Notes: generated by a model not told the origin, from the sequence alone. A DNA stretch of 18,553 nucleotides from an uncultured Ignavibacteriota bacterium (GCA_937983305.1 CALKAJ010000310.1:1-18553), one strand, 5' to 3'; shown: positions 1 to 7,843, counted from the stretch's first letter. Numbers and translations: made by a program.

Positions 1-48
1 CGACCACCGAGATCTACACTCTTTCCCTACACGACGCTCTTCCGATCT
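1..48 (+). other. Illumina P5/universal adapter remnant (non-genomic)
   Basis: These 48 bases match the TruSeq P5/universal adapter from its eleventh base to its end: the CGACCACCGAGATCTACAC part, then the read-1 primer site ending in CTCTTCCGATCT. They are library-construction sequence, not organism DNA. Read on the minus strand they add the spurious tail DRKSVV and a TAG stop to the first gene, and another frame yields the familiar adapter peptide GRASCRERV. Genomic sequence begins at 49. Certainty is high because the adapter is well known and the match is continuous. Confidence 0.98.
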
Positions 49-1232
49 TCCCAGGTAATAAGGGCTCCAAAGTTTCCATCTGAAATAATTGCAGGATAAA
101 CCTGAGAATATTGCGCATTAGAAATATTATTTCCGTTGGATGACCATTTTCGGTTGCCTGTGGAATCAACTCTTTGAGCATAAACGTCAATATTAAAAGG
201 AAATTCCGGTCCGTTGCGGAAGTCATACCAGGTAACGATAATTCCGCCTTTCATATCCTGAGCTAACTGGGGTTGATATTGTTCAAAGTTATCGAATGTA
301 ATTGGTAAGGCAGTATCTGCAAAGACAATAGAGCCGTTAGAACGGATTCTCTGTAGGTAAATATCATTAGAGATAGAATCCCGTCTGTCGCACCATGTAA
401 TATAGGCACCTCCCGAATTATCGGGGAAAACTTTTTGATATTGCTGTGAAAATTTTTTAATAATAAGAGCGATACCGTTAGGAGTCCATTGAGGAACACC
501 TGAGGAATTTAATTTCTGGATATACAAATCGCTTTCTGTGAGAATGGAATTTCTCCAGTCTCCCCAGCAGGCAATGAATTCATTATTAGAAGTAGTGCAA
601 ACGCTCATTTCGGACGGGTTACCATCGGATTGGCAAACGAAAACACCGTTGCCCCAAAGTTTATTGCCGAGGCTGTCAAATTTGTTAGCCTTGATTTCGT
701 AATCTGTAGATGATATTTCACTTGTGTAATAAGCCATAAAGAAACCACCGGAATTATCGGGAGAAATTTTTGCCTGACTTTGCCTGTTTCCGTTGAATGC
801 GGCAACATAGCCTGTATCAGTGAAAAGTTTAGAGCCGAATTTAGTTATTCTCTGAACTTTCAGGTAAGTAACTGCCGGGGTAAGGCTGAAATCCCATACA
901 AAAAAGGCACCTCCTTTTCCATCAGAGCACAAGTCAAAATATCTTTCGTCGTCTGGTTTGTTTGCGATAAAAATTCCATTTGAGTCGCCCCATTGTTTAA
1001 AGCCAAATTTATCAAATCTTTGAGCGTAAATATCTCTGTTACTTGTAGAAAATCTTCTATCTTCCCAAACCATAATAATGCCGCCATCACCATCTGAAAC
1101 AGTTTTAACGCTAAGCTGATTGTTAGGAGCTGTGCAGACGGAGTTATTAATCAAATTATTTGATGACCATTGCGATAATAAAACCCCGTTAAGGAAAAAA
1201 ATGAAAAAGATAAAGGGTACTAATTTTTTCAT
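49..1232 (-). CDS. Secreted repeat protein, probable T9SS cargo, C-terminus missing
   Basis: The start at 1232 gives a Sec signal peptide: two lysines, then a hydrophobic stretch rich in Phe and Leu to about residue 20, ending near LLSQ. The rest is built from about seven repeats of roughly 50 residues. Each has a core like SDGxGGxxxxWEDRR and then DIYxQRxDxxGxxxW. Cores lie near residues 45, 95, 145, 205, 265, 325 and 388. Such repeats probably fold as beta-propeller blades. In Ignavibacteria similar proteins usually end in a T9SS sorting domain; that part is not seen here because the gene runs off the contig after 394 codons. The apparent ending EDRKSVV and its stop derive almost wholly from adapter. 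No Shine-Dalgarno sequence precedes the start. Function is unknown; secretion is well supported, T9SS export is inferred. Confidence 0.85.
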
Positions 1233-1253
1233 ATTAATAGTTTAATAAAAGAG

Positions 1254-1284
1254 TAAAATTACAACAGAAAAAACGGCATAACAA
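1254..1284 (-). promoter_or_regulatory. Candidate Bacteroidota-type promoter for the repeat protein
   Basis: On the minus strand a TTG is followed, after exactly 20 bases, by TAATTTTA, a 7/8 match to the Bacteroidota -7 element TAnnTTTG. The start codon at 1232 lies about 20 bases further on. The same TTG-N20 spacing recurs upstream of several other minus-strand genes in this window. The region is AT-rich, so a chance match is possible. Confidence 0.35.
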
Positions 1285-1362
1285 GTCAATATTATGGTGA
1301 ACAAATTTAAAGAAGAAAATGTTATTGATATAGAATGATATAAAAACTTAATTATAAATTAT

Positions 1363-1833
1363 ATGAAAAAATTTAAATATTTAATATTAATCATTATGTT
1401 AACAACATCAGTAAGTTTAAACGCACAAAGCACAGGAAGTCAATTATTTACGGAGTCTTTAAGTAAATACAATTTTGATGAGACTGTAAATAAATTAAAT
1501 GAGACTATTACCGGTGACGGATGGAAAGTGATGATAGCTCACGATTTAAAAGCAACATTGCAAAAACACAATTTCGACGTTTTACCCGTGCAGGTTTTCG
1601 AGATATGCAATCCAAAGTATTCAAGTAAGATGCTTGAAAAAGATGAGTTGAGAATATATTCATCGCTTATGCCTTGCAGATTTTCTGTGTATGAAAAGTC
1701 AGACGGTAAGACGTATATATCAAGGATGAATTCGACTATGATAGCCGAAAGTATAGGCGGAGTGGTAGAAGAAGTGATGGCAAAGGTGATGTATGATACA
1801 GAGAAATTTTTAGAGCAGGTAATCGTTAAATAA
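1363..1833 (+). CDS. Exported DUF302 domain protein
   Basis: This 156-residue protein begins with a signal peptide (MKKFKYLILIIMLTTSV...), with a likely signal peptidase site after the NAQ at residues 20-22, a common end in Bacteroidota exports. The mature part fits DUF302: a GDGWKVMIAHDLKATLQK segment near residues 51-68, then EICNPKYSSKML and SSLMPCRFSVYEKSDGKTYIS. The paired Cys of CNP and MPC are typical of the family. DUF302 proteins are small alpha/beta proteins of unsettled function, sometimes linked to redox or stress. It is followed after 13 bases by a 67-residue ORF on the same strand and probably shares a transcript with it. Family assignment is fairly sure, biochemical role unknown. 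Confidence 0.85.
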   Translation: MKKFKYLILIIMLTTSVSLNAQSTGSQLFTESLSKYNFDETVNKLNETITGDGWKVMIAHDLKATLQKHNFDVLPVQVFEICNPKYSSKMLEKDELRIYSSLMPCRFSVYEKSDGKTYISRMNSTMIAESIGGVVEEVMAKVMYDTEKFLEQVIVK

Positions 1834-1846
1834 ATTTCATTAAATA

Positions 1847-2050
1847 ATGGCAAAAATTAAGGTTGAAGGAGTTGTAAAGCAGCTTGATTATGAATTCAAG
1901 AAGGCATTTACAAAGACAATTAAAACACAATTTCCCGAATCTGAGTTTGATGAGAGGGAATTGTATAAGTCATTTTTTGAGAATCTTGTGAACGAATGTA
2001 AGCGATGGGAAACAATGCCGGATGATGTTATAGAAAAAGGAGATTATTAG
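1847..2050 (+). CDS. Small protein of unknown function (67 residues)
   Basis: I do not recognise this protein. It starts with ATG 13 bases after the DUF302 stop and ends in TAG. It has no signal peptide or membrane segment, so it should be cytoplasmic. It is rich in Lys, Glu, Phe and Asp, with a likely long helix around residues 12-50 (LDYEFKKAFTKT, then ELYKSFFENLVNECKRW). The charged composition, absence of a long frame on the other strand and close spacing to the upstream gene favour a real gene. Its TAG stop also shows that TAG is an ordinary stop codon here. Confidence 0.6.
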   Translation: MAKIKVEGVVKQLDYEFKKAFTKTIKTQFPESEFDERELYKSFFENLVNECKRWETMPDDVIEKGDY

Positions 2051-2076
2051 AAAAAGTATCTTGTTTTGGCTCATTT

Positions 2077-2109
2077 TCTCATTTTGAGAAAGTGAGTTTC
2101 AAAATGAGA
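2077..2109 (+). promoter_or_regulatory. Two tandem dyads, candidate enhancer sites for a sigma-54 activator
   Basis: Two 13-bp dyads share the form TCTCA-N3-TGAGA. The first (2077-2089) is perfect; the second (2097-2109) has TTTCA in its left arm. Their centres, 2083 and 2103, are 20 bp apart, about two helical turns, so bound dimers would sit on one face of the DNA. They lie about 85 and 105 bp upstream of the predicted start of the sigma-54 promoter at 2162, the usual place for bacterial enhancer-binding-protein sites. As a larger unit they also form an 11-bp inverted repeat (TCTCATTTTGA / TCAAAATGAGA), so a hairpin role is possible. Confidence 0.5.
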
Positions 2110-2161
2110 CAAGCGGAAAAGGGGAAATTTAAAATACGCGGATTAAACGGCAATAAAACTT

Positions 2162-2177
2162 TGGCACGGAAGTTGCA
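2162..2177 (+). promoter_or_regulatory. Sigma-54 (RpoN) -24/-12 promoter
   Basis: TGGCACG, four bases, then TTGCA matches the sigma-54 consensus TGGCACG-N4-TTGCW exactly, with the required GG-N10-GC spacing (GG at 2163-2164, GC at 2175-2176). Transcription should begin about 12 bases after the -12 element, near 2188. Such promoters are silent without an ATP-dependent activator bound upstream, and two dyads lie at the right distance. No protein gene follows on this strand; a terminator follows at 2266. Confidence 0.75.
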
Positions 2178-2187
2178 AGTAGTATTG

Positions 2188-2297
2188 TAGTTAAAGAGAA
2201 CAATAAAGAACAATAGTTCTTAAAAAAATTCAAATCTTACAATCCCTCCTATCCCCTTACAAACCGCCGGAGAATTACCCACTCCGGCTTCTTTTTT
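2188..2297 (+). ncRNA. Candidate sigma-54-dependent small RNA
   Basis: The segment runs from the start predicted by the sigma-54 promoter to the end of the terminator, about 110 nt. It has no ATG before the U-tract, and the only early TTG is followed at once by TAG, so it looks noncoding. Visible parts in order are a small stem-loop (AAGAAC/GTTCTT, 2206-2221, AATA loop), an A-rich stretch, a CU-rich unpaired run (2243-2258) containing CCTCC, and a strong terminator hairpin. A seed-like single-stranded region next to a terminator stem is usual for trans-acting small RNAs. It matches no RNA family I know. An alternative is that the segment is just the 3' trailer of the DUF302 operon. Confidence 0.5.
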
Positions 2298-2299
2298 TT
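2266..2299 (+). terminator. Intrinsic terminator between convergent units
   Basis: A perfect 7-bp GC-rich stem, GCCGGAG (2266-2272) with CTCCGGC (2282-2288), has a 9-base loop and is followed by TTCTTTTTTT on the plus strand. It would end the sigma-54 transcript and any read-through from the DUF302 operon just before the stop codon of the opposing hybrid kinase at 2307. In the minus direction the hairpin is not followed by a U-tract, so it should act mainly on plus-strand transcripts. Confidence 0.85.
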
Positions 2300-2306
2300 A
2301 TGAAAA

Positions 2307-4607
2307 TTATTTTAAAATACTTTCAATTAAAGATTGCAGTTGTTTTTTAGAAAATGGCTTGCTAATATAGTGGGTGCAGCCTCTGCTGAGGAATTCTTCT
2401 TTATCTCCAACGAGAGCAAAGGCAGTGATGGCTACGATAGGTATATTTTCGTAAGAAGGAATTTCCTGTATTTTATCGAGAGCATCCAAGCCTGATTCAC
2501 CGATTCCGAGATTTATATCAAGTAAAATTAAGTCATATAAGTTATTATTTGCTAATTCTACTCCATCTTTGGATGAGAAAGCATCATCTACCTGATAGTT
2601 TTTCAGGATAAGTTTGACTAAATTTATACTGTCAATTTCATCTTCAATATATAGAATTTTCCTTTTGCCATCCGGTTTAACTGAAACTTTTTCAGGAATT
2701 TGAGAAATAGCAGCATTTTCAGGAGAGTTAACATTGCCGGAATTACTTTTCACTTTAGGTATTATTAAATAAAATTCAGAGCCTTTTCCATATATGCTTT
2801 TAACTCCGATTTTACCGGAAAGTAGATTCATATATTTTTTGCATAATGAGAGCCCTAATCCTGTGCCTTCGTAACTTCTCCCCCAGCCTTCGCTAACCTG
2901 TCTGAATTCTTCGAAAATAATTTCGAGGTTTTTCTTTTCAATGCCAATTCCTGTATCAATCACACCGATTATAATAGAATCATTATTATCGCTTTGTTCT
3001 TCATTGATGACTATTTCGATACTGCCTTTATTGGTATAAGTGATGGCATTATGGATTAAAATATTAAGGGAATCAGAAACTATTTTTGAGTCAGAATGCA
3101 TTATCAGCGAATCGGTATTTTGATTAAATATCAGTTTTAAATTCTTTTTTTGTGCTTCCGGCATGAAAAAACTTACTGAATCTTTGATTATTTTTATTAA
3201 ATCGAAAGATTCAAAAGTAATATTAGTGGTATTTGCATCTAAAGAAGCTAAGTTGAGGATTTTGTTTAAAGTCAGGAGTAATCTGTTTCCGCCTCTGTTG
3301 ATTACTTCACCCATAGATTTTACTTCGCTGATATCTTCAACATTTTTAAGCAGTTCAGAGAAACCGAGAATTCCGTTTAGCGGAGTTCTTAATTCGTGGC
3401 TCATATTAGCGAGAAAACTTGATTTTAGTCTGTTCATTTCTTCCGCTTTTTCTTTGGCAAGAATAATTTCCTGAAGAGCCTTTTTCCGGTCGGTTATGTC
3501 AAGCATCATTCCGGTGATAATATCCTCTGTTAAAAAGGCGTTAACTACAATATTTTTTATCTTACCTTTCTTTGTAACTAATTCGAGTTCGTAATTTATA
3601 ACTTTAGAGAATTTTTTTAAGTGGTCTAAAAAATTATTTCTTTCTTCGTTATTTCTATAGGTTGATTTTACATTTGTATTTTGCATTTCATCTATAGATT
3701 CAAATTCCAGCAATTCATACATTGCGTTATTTGCATAAATAAAATCTCCGTTTAAATTTGTTGAATAAATTCCGATTAAAGAATTTTCGACCAAATCCTT
3801 ATATTTCTTTTCTGAAATTTGGAGTTTAATTTCTGCTTGTTTGCGTTCAGAAATATCAAGGTAGGTACCAAGTATTCCAATAACTTCATTCGAAGAATTA
3901 ATAAGCGGCATTTTGCTTGTTAATAAGGAAATAGTTTTTCCTTCCGGAGTTGTTTGCGGCTCTTCAATATGTAACTTAGCAGTACCCGTTTCGATAACCT
4001 GCTTATCGTCACTGCGATAAATTTCCGCCTGTTCTTTCCATCCCATTTGGTAATCGTCTTTACCAATAATATCTTTAGGGCTGTCAAATCCGGCATCTTT
4101 GGCAAATATTTTATTGCAGCCCAAGTAAACAAGATTTTTATCTTTCCAAAAAACTCTAACCGGAATCGAATTTAAAATTCCCTCTGTAATCTGCTGTGAT
4201 GAACGCAAATCTTCTTCTGCCTTTTTTTTCTCGGCTCTGCTCTTCGCATCTTGGATTTCCCTTTCAACGGCAGGTAAAAGTCTTTGCAGATTGTTTTTCA
4301 TTATATAATCTTTTGCACCCGACCTCATCATATCCACTGCAATATCTTCACCAATAGTTCCCGACACCATAATAAAGGGAGTATCAATACCTTTCATATT
4401 GCAGATATTTAAGGCATCGTACCCTGTGAAGCCGGGCATAGAATAATCCGAGATAATTATGTCCCACTGTTTTTCCAGAGCAAATTCAAGACTTTTCTCG
4501 TCGCTGACTAATTCGTATTCAACTTCGTAAAGACCTTTGTCAAACCGCCGCAGAATCAGTTTGCAATCATCTTCTGAATCTTCAATGATTAATACTTTAA
4601 TTTTCAT
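2307..4607 (-). CDS. Hybrid sensor histidine kinase, REC-PAS-PAS-HisKA-HATPase-REC
   Basis: This 766-residue soluble protein starts with a receiver domain (about 1-120; acidic pair E9/D10, phosphoacceptor D54, Ser82, Lys104). Two PAS domains follow (about 140-260 and 265-380). The HisKA box NMSHELRTPLNG has phosphoacceptor H404. The ATPase domain (about 500-625) shows the N box (HNAITYT), DTGIGI and GTGLGLSL. A C-terminal receiver (about 650-766) has D697 in LILLDINLG and Lys in SKPFSK. There are no membrane segments, so its input probably comes from phosphorylation of the N-terminal receiver plus PAS sensing. It is the last gene of a three-gene operon, 12 bases after the response regulator. 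All key residues are present, so it should be active. The signal and final output are unknown. Confidence 0.93.
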   Translation of the reverse strand: MKIKVLIIEDSEDDCKLILRRFDKGLYEVEYELVSDEKSLEFALEKQWDIIISDYSMPGFTGYDALNICNMKGIDTPFIMVSGTIGEDIAVDMMRSGAKDYIMKNNLQRLLPAVEREIQDAKSRAEKKKAEEDLRSSQQITEGILNSIPVRVFWKDKNLVYLGCNKIFAKDAGFDSPKDIIGKDDYQMGWKEQAEIYRSDDKQVIETGTAKLHIEEPQTTPEGKTISLLTSKMPLINSSNEVIGILGTYLDISERKQAEIKLQISEKKYKDLVENSLIGIYSTNLNGDFIYANNAMYELLEFESIDEMQNTNVKSTYRNNEERNNFLDHLKKFSKVINYELELVTKKGKIKNIVVNAFLTEDIITGMMLDITDRKKALQEIILAKEKAEEMNRLKSSFLANMSHELRTPLNGILGFSELLKNVEDISEVKSMGEVINRGGNRLLLTLNKILNLASLDANTTNITFESFDLIKIIKDSVSFFMPEAQKKNLKLIFNQNTDSLIMHSDSKIVSDSLNILIHNAITYTNKGSIEIVINEEQSDNNDSIIIGVIDTGIGIEKKNLEIIFEEFRQVSEGWGRSYEGTGLGLSLCKKYMNLLSGKIGVKSIYGKGSEFYLIIPKVKSNSGNVNSPENAAISQIPEKVSVKPDGKRKILYIEDEIDSINLVKLILKNYQVDDAFSSKDGVELANNNLYDLILLDINLGIGESGLDALDKIQEIPSYENIPIVAITAFALVGDKEEFLSRGCTHYISKPFSKKQLQSLIESILK

Positions 4608-4619
4608 TTGTTCAAAAAT

Positions 4620-5063
4620 TTATTTTAAACTGTTTGGGATTTCATTCAAAAGAAGCCAATACAGCCCGAGTGTTTTCACAGCTTCAAAGAATTTATCAAA
4701 ATCAACCGGTTTACGGATGTAACTATTAACTCCGAGTTTATATCCGTTGATAATGTCCTGTTCTTCTTTTGATGATGTTAAAATGACAACCGGTAAAAAC
4801 TTTGTAATTTCATTTTCTCTGATAGTTTTTAAAATTTCAAAGCCGTCAATTTTGGGAAGTTTTAAATCGAGCAAAACCACCGAAGGCAAGTCAAGCCGGT
4901 TTCTTCCTTCGTGTTTTCCTTTACAGAAAATATAATCGAGTGCTTCTTCACCGTCGTTAACAACTATTACTTCATTTTTGATGTTACTTTTTGCAAATGC
5001 CCGCAAGGTTAACGCAACATCGTCAGGATTATCTTCAACGAGCAGAATATTTTTGTTTTCCAT
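4620..5063 (-). CDS. Stand-alone response regulator, Rcp1-like receiver
   Basis: A 147-residue single receiver domain without an output domain. Acidic residues E10/D11, phosphoacceptor D66 (VLLDLKLP), T96 (VILTSS) and K118 (YIRKPVDF) are all in place. The longer loop before the phosphoacceptor strand and the NPDD start (residues 12-15) are typical of the Rcp1 type, which pairs with phytochrome-like or PAS-rich kinases. The gene starts one base after the stop of the membrane kinase and ends 12 bases before the hybrid kinase. It most likely carries phosphate from the former kinase or acts by protein contact. Confidence 0.93.
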   Translation of the reverse strand: MENKNILLVEDNPDDVALTLRAFAKSNIKNEVIVVNDGEEALDYIFCKGKHEGRNRLDLPSVVLLDLKLPKIDGFEILKTIRENEITKFLPVVILTSSKEEQDIINGYKLGVNSYIRKPVDFDKFFEAVKTLGLYWLLLNEIPNSLK

Positions 5064-5064
5064 A

Positions 5065-7587
5065 TTAAATTTTATTAATTGTAAAATAAAAAGTTGTACC
5101 TTTGTTCAATTCGCTTTCGGCACTGATAAATCCATTATGTCTTTTTATGATTCTTTGAACAGTTACAAGTCCAATACCGGTTCCGGGATAATCTTTTTCC
5201 GGATGAAGCCGCTGAAAAGCAACAAATAATTTTTTGTAATACTTCATATCGAAGCCGATACCATTATCTCTGACGAAATAAATGGTATTTTTTTTCTCCT
5301 TTATAGTGCCAAATTCAATAATAGTTTTCTCTTTTTTCGAAGTGTATTTCCATGCATTGTTTAAAAGATTTTCCATAACAATTTTCAGAAGACTTGTATT
5401 GCCTTCTGCATACACACCTTCCTTAATAATAAACTCAGTAACTCTCTTAGAGTCGGATGTTTTCAGATTTTCGGAAATTTCTTCTGCAATATTTGTAAGG
5501 TTTACATTTTCAAAAACCATATCGAAGAGAGAAACTTTTGAGAGATTTAATAAACTGTCTATTAAGCTATCCATTTTCTGAGTAGCGCATCGTATTCTTT
5601 TTAAATAATCTTTTGCTGTATCATCAAAATTATTGTAGTAATCTTCGTATAATGCAAGACTAAAACCATCAATGCTACGCAGCGGCGCGCGCAAGTCGTG
5701 CGAAACCGAATAACTGAAAGCTTCCAGTTCTTTATTCGCATTTTCAAGCTGAGCCGTTCGCTGAATTACGCGCTGTTCAAGTTCCGCATTAAGTTTCCGG
5801 ATTTCTTCTTCCGCCTTTTTACGCTCAGTGATGTCGTTTATAGTTGTAATAAAATGTATAGGGTTACCGTTTAAATCTTTTTCTAAAGCCGTTCCAATAT
5901 CTACCCATACAGTTTTACCGCTTTTATGAATATATCTTTTTATCCATCTTGCGGATTCTTTCTCGCCGTCAATAATTGATTTAATAATTTTGCTGTCTCT
6001 TTCAATATCGTCAGGGTGAGTAATATCCCGCCAGTTAATTTTGTTCAATTCTTCTTTTGAATAACCCGTAATCTCGGAAAAAGATTTATTTGTCATAAGT
6101 TTGCCGTCAATCGAAGTTATTGATTTTCCGACTACAGATTGCTCAAAGAAGTTTTTAAACTTTTCTTCACTAATCCGGAGTTCGTTTTCTGCGTTTTTCT
6201 GTTCGGTTAAGTCGAGAAATACGGTTGCAAATTGCCCTTTAGCAGGAGAAATTATCGAAATACTATAATGTTTTTTGAAATTAGAATAATATGTTTCGAA
6301 TATATACGGTTTACCTGTACTAACAACCTCTGAATATTCTTTCAAGTATGGAGGTGGAAACGAAGAATAAACTTCGCTTGCGAGGCGGCCTAAAACATTT
6401 ATAGATGATAAGCCGGTATGCCTTTCATAAGCTTTATTTACATCTATAATTTTATAGTCAATCGCGTTGCCTGAATTGTCATATAATATTTCATGTAATG
6501 CAACTCCCTCAGTCATATTTTCAAATAATGAACGGAATTTAATTTCACTATTCTTAATAAGTTCGTCTGCTCGGGTTTTTTCTGTAATATTACGTGTGAT
6601 ACTGATAATATGCGGAACACCAAGCAGTGAAATAATTTTTGCAGACATAATACCGATTATTTCGGAACCGTCTTTCAGACGGAAAACTGCTTCGTAGTTA
6701 TTGCAAACCCCTGACTTTAACAATCTATTTACAACTTCCTGCCTATCATCGGGATTTTTCCATAAATTGATATCAAGAGAAGTTTTACCTTTCATATCCT
6801 CTGCCTTATATCCTGTAATATGTGAATAACCTTCATTCCAGTGAATAATCATTCCGTCACTTAGCCTTGTAATTATTGCCGCATCCGGACTTGTACTGAA
6901 AATCTGCTCAAAGTGTGTCTTTGCCTCATACATATCCGAGTTAAGTTTTTGATTAACCATAATAATGAAGCCAAAAGTCCATAAAAGACCAACAACAAGT
7001 CCGTCTAAATAAGGAAGAAAATTGAATAATGATGGTGTGAAAAAATCTGAAACATCAGCACCTAAAAATATCATCACTGTCCGATAAGCAAAAAAACTGC
7101 CGTGAAAGATAAAAATAAAGGCGTTAAAAAAAGTTGTAGCTTTTATGGAAGGGGAATTATTATTAAATAAACTATAAGCAGTTAAAAAAGATATTAAGGC
7201 AAGTGTAGTATTCACATTAATCGAACGAATTTGAATGTTATCAATTATGAGTACAAAAAAAAGATGCACAACAAAAAAAACAATAAAAGCAGGAATTATA
7301 ATCTTCAGATTTTCTTTCTTACCCAGAAATCTCATTACTCCGATATAAATAAATACTGTGCCCGATACAATAAAGATATTTTGAAATAAAATCATATAGA
7401 TTTGGATTTCAGGAATACTCCTTAAAAGCATGAAAATAAAACCTAAAGATTCTGCAGCACTCCAGAGCAGCCACCAGCCGAGACCTTTATATTGTTTATT
7501 AACTTTGTATTGGTGATAAAAAACCAATATTTGTATAAGGTGTGTTACCCCGAGAATGAAAACAATTGTCTTAATATCAAAATCCAT
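5065..7587 (-). CDS. Membrane PAS sensor histidine kinase
   Basis: An 840-residue kinase with about seven hydrophobic segments in residues 5-215, forming an uncharacterised membrane sensor module. Then come three PAS domains: about 225-340 (FEQIFSTSPDAAIITR), 345-465 (FRSLFENMTEGVALHE) and 470-590 (FKNFFEQSVVGKSITS). A coiled coil (KKAEEEIRKLNAELEQR) follows. The HisKA domain has SVSHDLRAPLRSIDGFS with H630, and the HATPase domain (about 720-840) shows ENLLNNAWKYT, RDNGIGFD and GTGIGL. HDLRAPL is the pattern of phytochrome-like kinases that pair with Rcp1-type regulators, and such a regulator follows one base later. It should sense a membrane or cytoplasmic cue and phosphorylate that regulator. 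No receiver domain of its own is present. Confidence 0.93.
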   Translation of the reverse strand: MDFDIKTIVFILGVTHLIQILVFYHQYKVNKQYKGLGWWLLWSAAESLGFIFMLLRSIPEIQIYMILFQNIFIVSGTVFIYIGVMRFLGKKENLKIIIPAFIVFFVVHLFFVLIIDNIQIRSINVNTTLALISFLTAYSLFNNNSPSIKATTFFNAFIFIFHGSFFAYRTVMIFLGADVSDFFTPSLFNFLPYLDGLVVGLLWTFGFIIMVNQKLNSDMYEAKTHFEQIFSTSPDAAIITRLSDGMIIHWNEGYSHITGYKAEDMKGKTSLDINLWKNPDDRQEVVNRLLKSGVCNNYEAVFRLKDGSEIIGIMSAKIISLLGVPHIISITRNITEKTRADELIKNSEIKFRSLFENMTEGVALHEILYDNSGNAIDYKIIDVNKAYERHTGLSSINVLGRLASEVYSSFPPPYLKEYSEVVSTGKPYIFETYYSNFKKHYSISIISPAKGQFATVFLDLTEQKNAENELRISEEKFKNFFEQSVVGKSITSIDGKLMTNKSFSEITGYSKEELNKINWRDITHPDDIERDSKIIKSIIDGEKESARWIKRYIHKSGKTVWVDIGTALEKDLNGNPIHFITTINDITERKKAEEEIRKLNAELEQRVIQRTAQLENANKELEAFSYSVSHDLRAPLRSIDGFSLALYEDYYNNFDDTAKDYLKRIRCATQKMDSLIDSLLNLSKVSLFDMVFENVNLTNIAEEISENLKTSDSKRVTEFIIKEGVYAEGNTSLLKIVMENLLNNAWKYTSKKEKTIIEFGTIKEKKNTIYFVRDNGIGFDMKYYKKLFVAFQRLHPEKDYPGTGIGLVTVQRIIKRHNGFISAESELNKGTTFYFTINKI

Positions 7588-7674
7588 AATGTGAAGAATT
7601 GAATTTTGTAGTTGAAAATATCCTTAATAATTAATTCATCCCATATCTACCTTTACACTAATGTTTACCCAAAT

Positions 7675-7705
7675 AAAAAATAATTTACTGTTAAATCAAT
7701 TACAA
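7675..7705 (-). promoter_or_regulatory. Candidate promoter for the kinase operon
   Basis: On the minus strand TTG, 20 bases, then TATTTTTT (7/8 to TAnnTTTG) lie about 85 bases upstream of the kinase start. The 256-base gap between divergent genes (7588-7843) is otherwise AT-rich with no ORF or hairpin that I can support. A chance match is quite possible in such sequence. Confidence 0.25.
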
Positions 7706-7816
7706 TAATTTAAGTTAGTATTCAAAAATACTAAAATCAACATACTTATAAATAATTTAAGAAATATGACTTTCAAATCTTCTTGAATGTATAGAAATAA
7801 ATATATAAATTAAAAT

Positions 7817-7824
7817 TAGTTTTG
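7817..7824 (+). promoter_or_regulatory. Candidate -7 element before the propeller gene
   Basis: TAGTTTTG is a perfect TAnnTTTG match ending 19 bases before the ATG at 7844. No TTG lies at the expected distance upstream (nearest at 7783-7785), so only half of a Bacteroidota promoter is visible. Confidence 0.3.
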
Positions 7825-7843
7825 TGAATAAATTAAAACAGAA

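Noticed and set aside
14..226. A 70-codon minus-strand frame ending in GRASCRERV
   Set aside because: It lies in another frame of the first gene and its tail is the well-known translation of Illumina adapter.
2077..2109. The 11-bp inverted repeat as a terminator for the DUF302 operon
   Set aside because: It is AT-rich with an 11-base loop and no T-tract after it; spacing to the sigma-54 promoter fits activator sites better, though a hairpin role is not excluded.
3163..3474. Plus-strand open frames inside the kinase operon (also near 5282-5581 and 6467-6697)
   Set aside because: All lie antisense to well-supported kinase domains and show no domain or start signal of their own.
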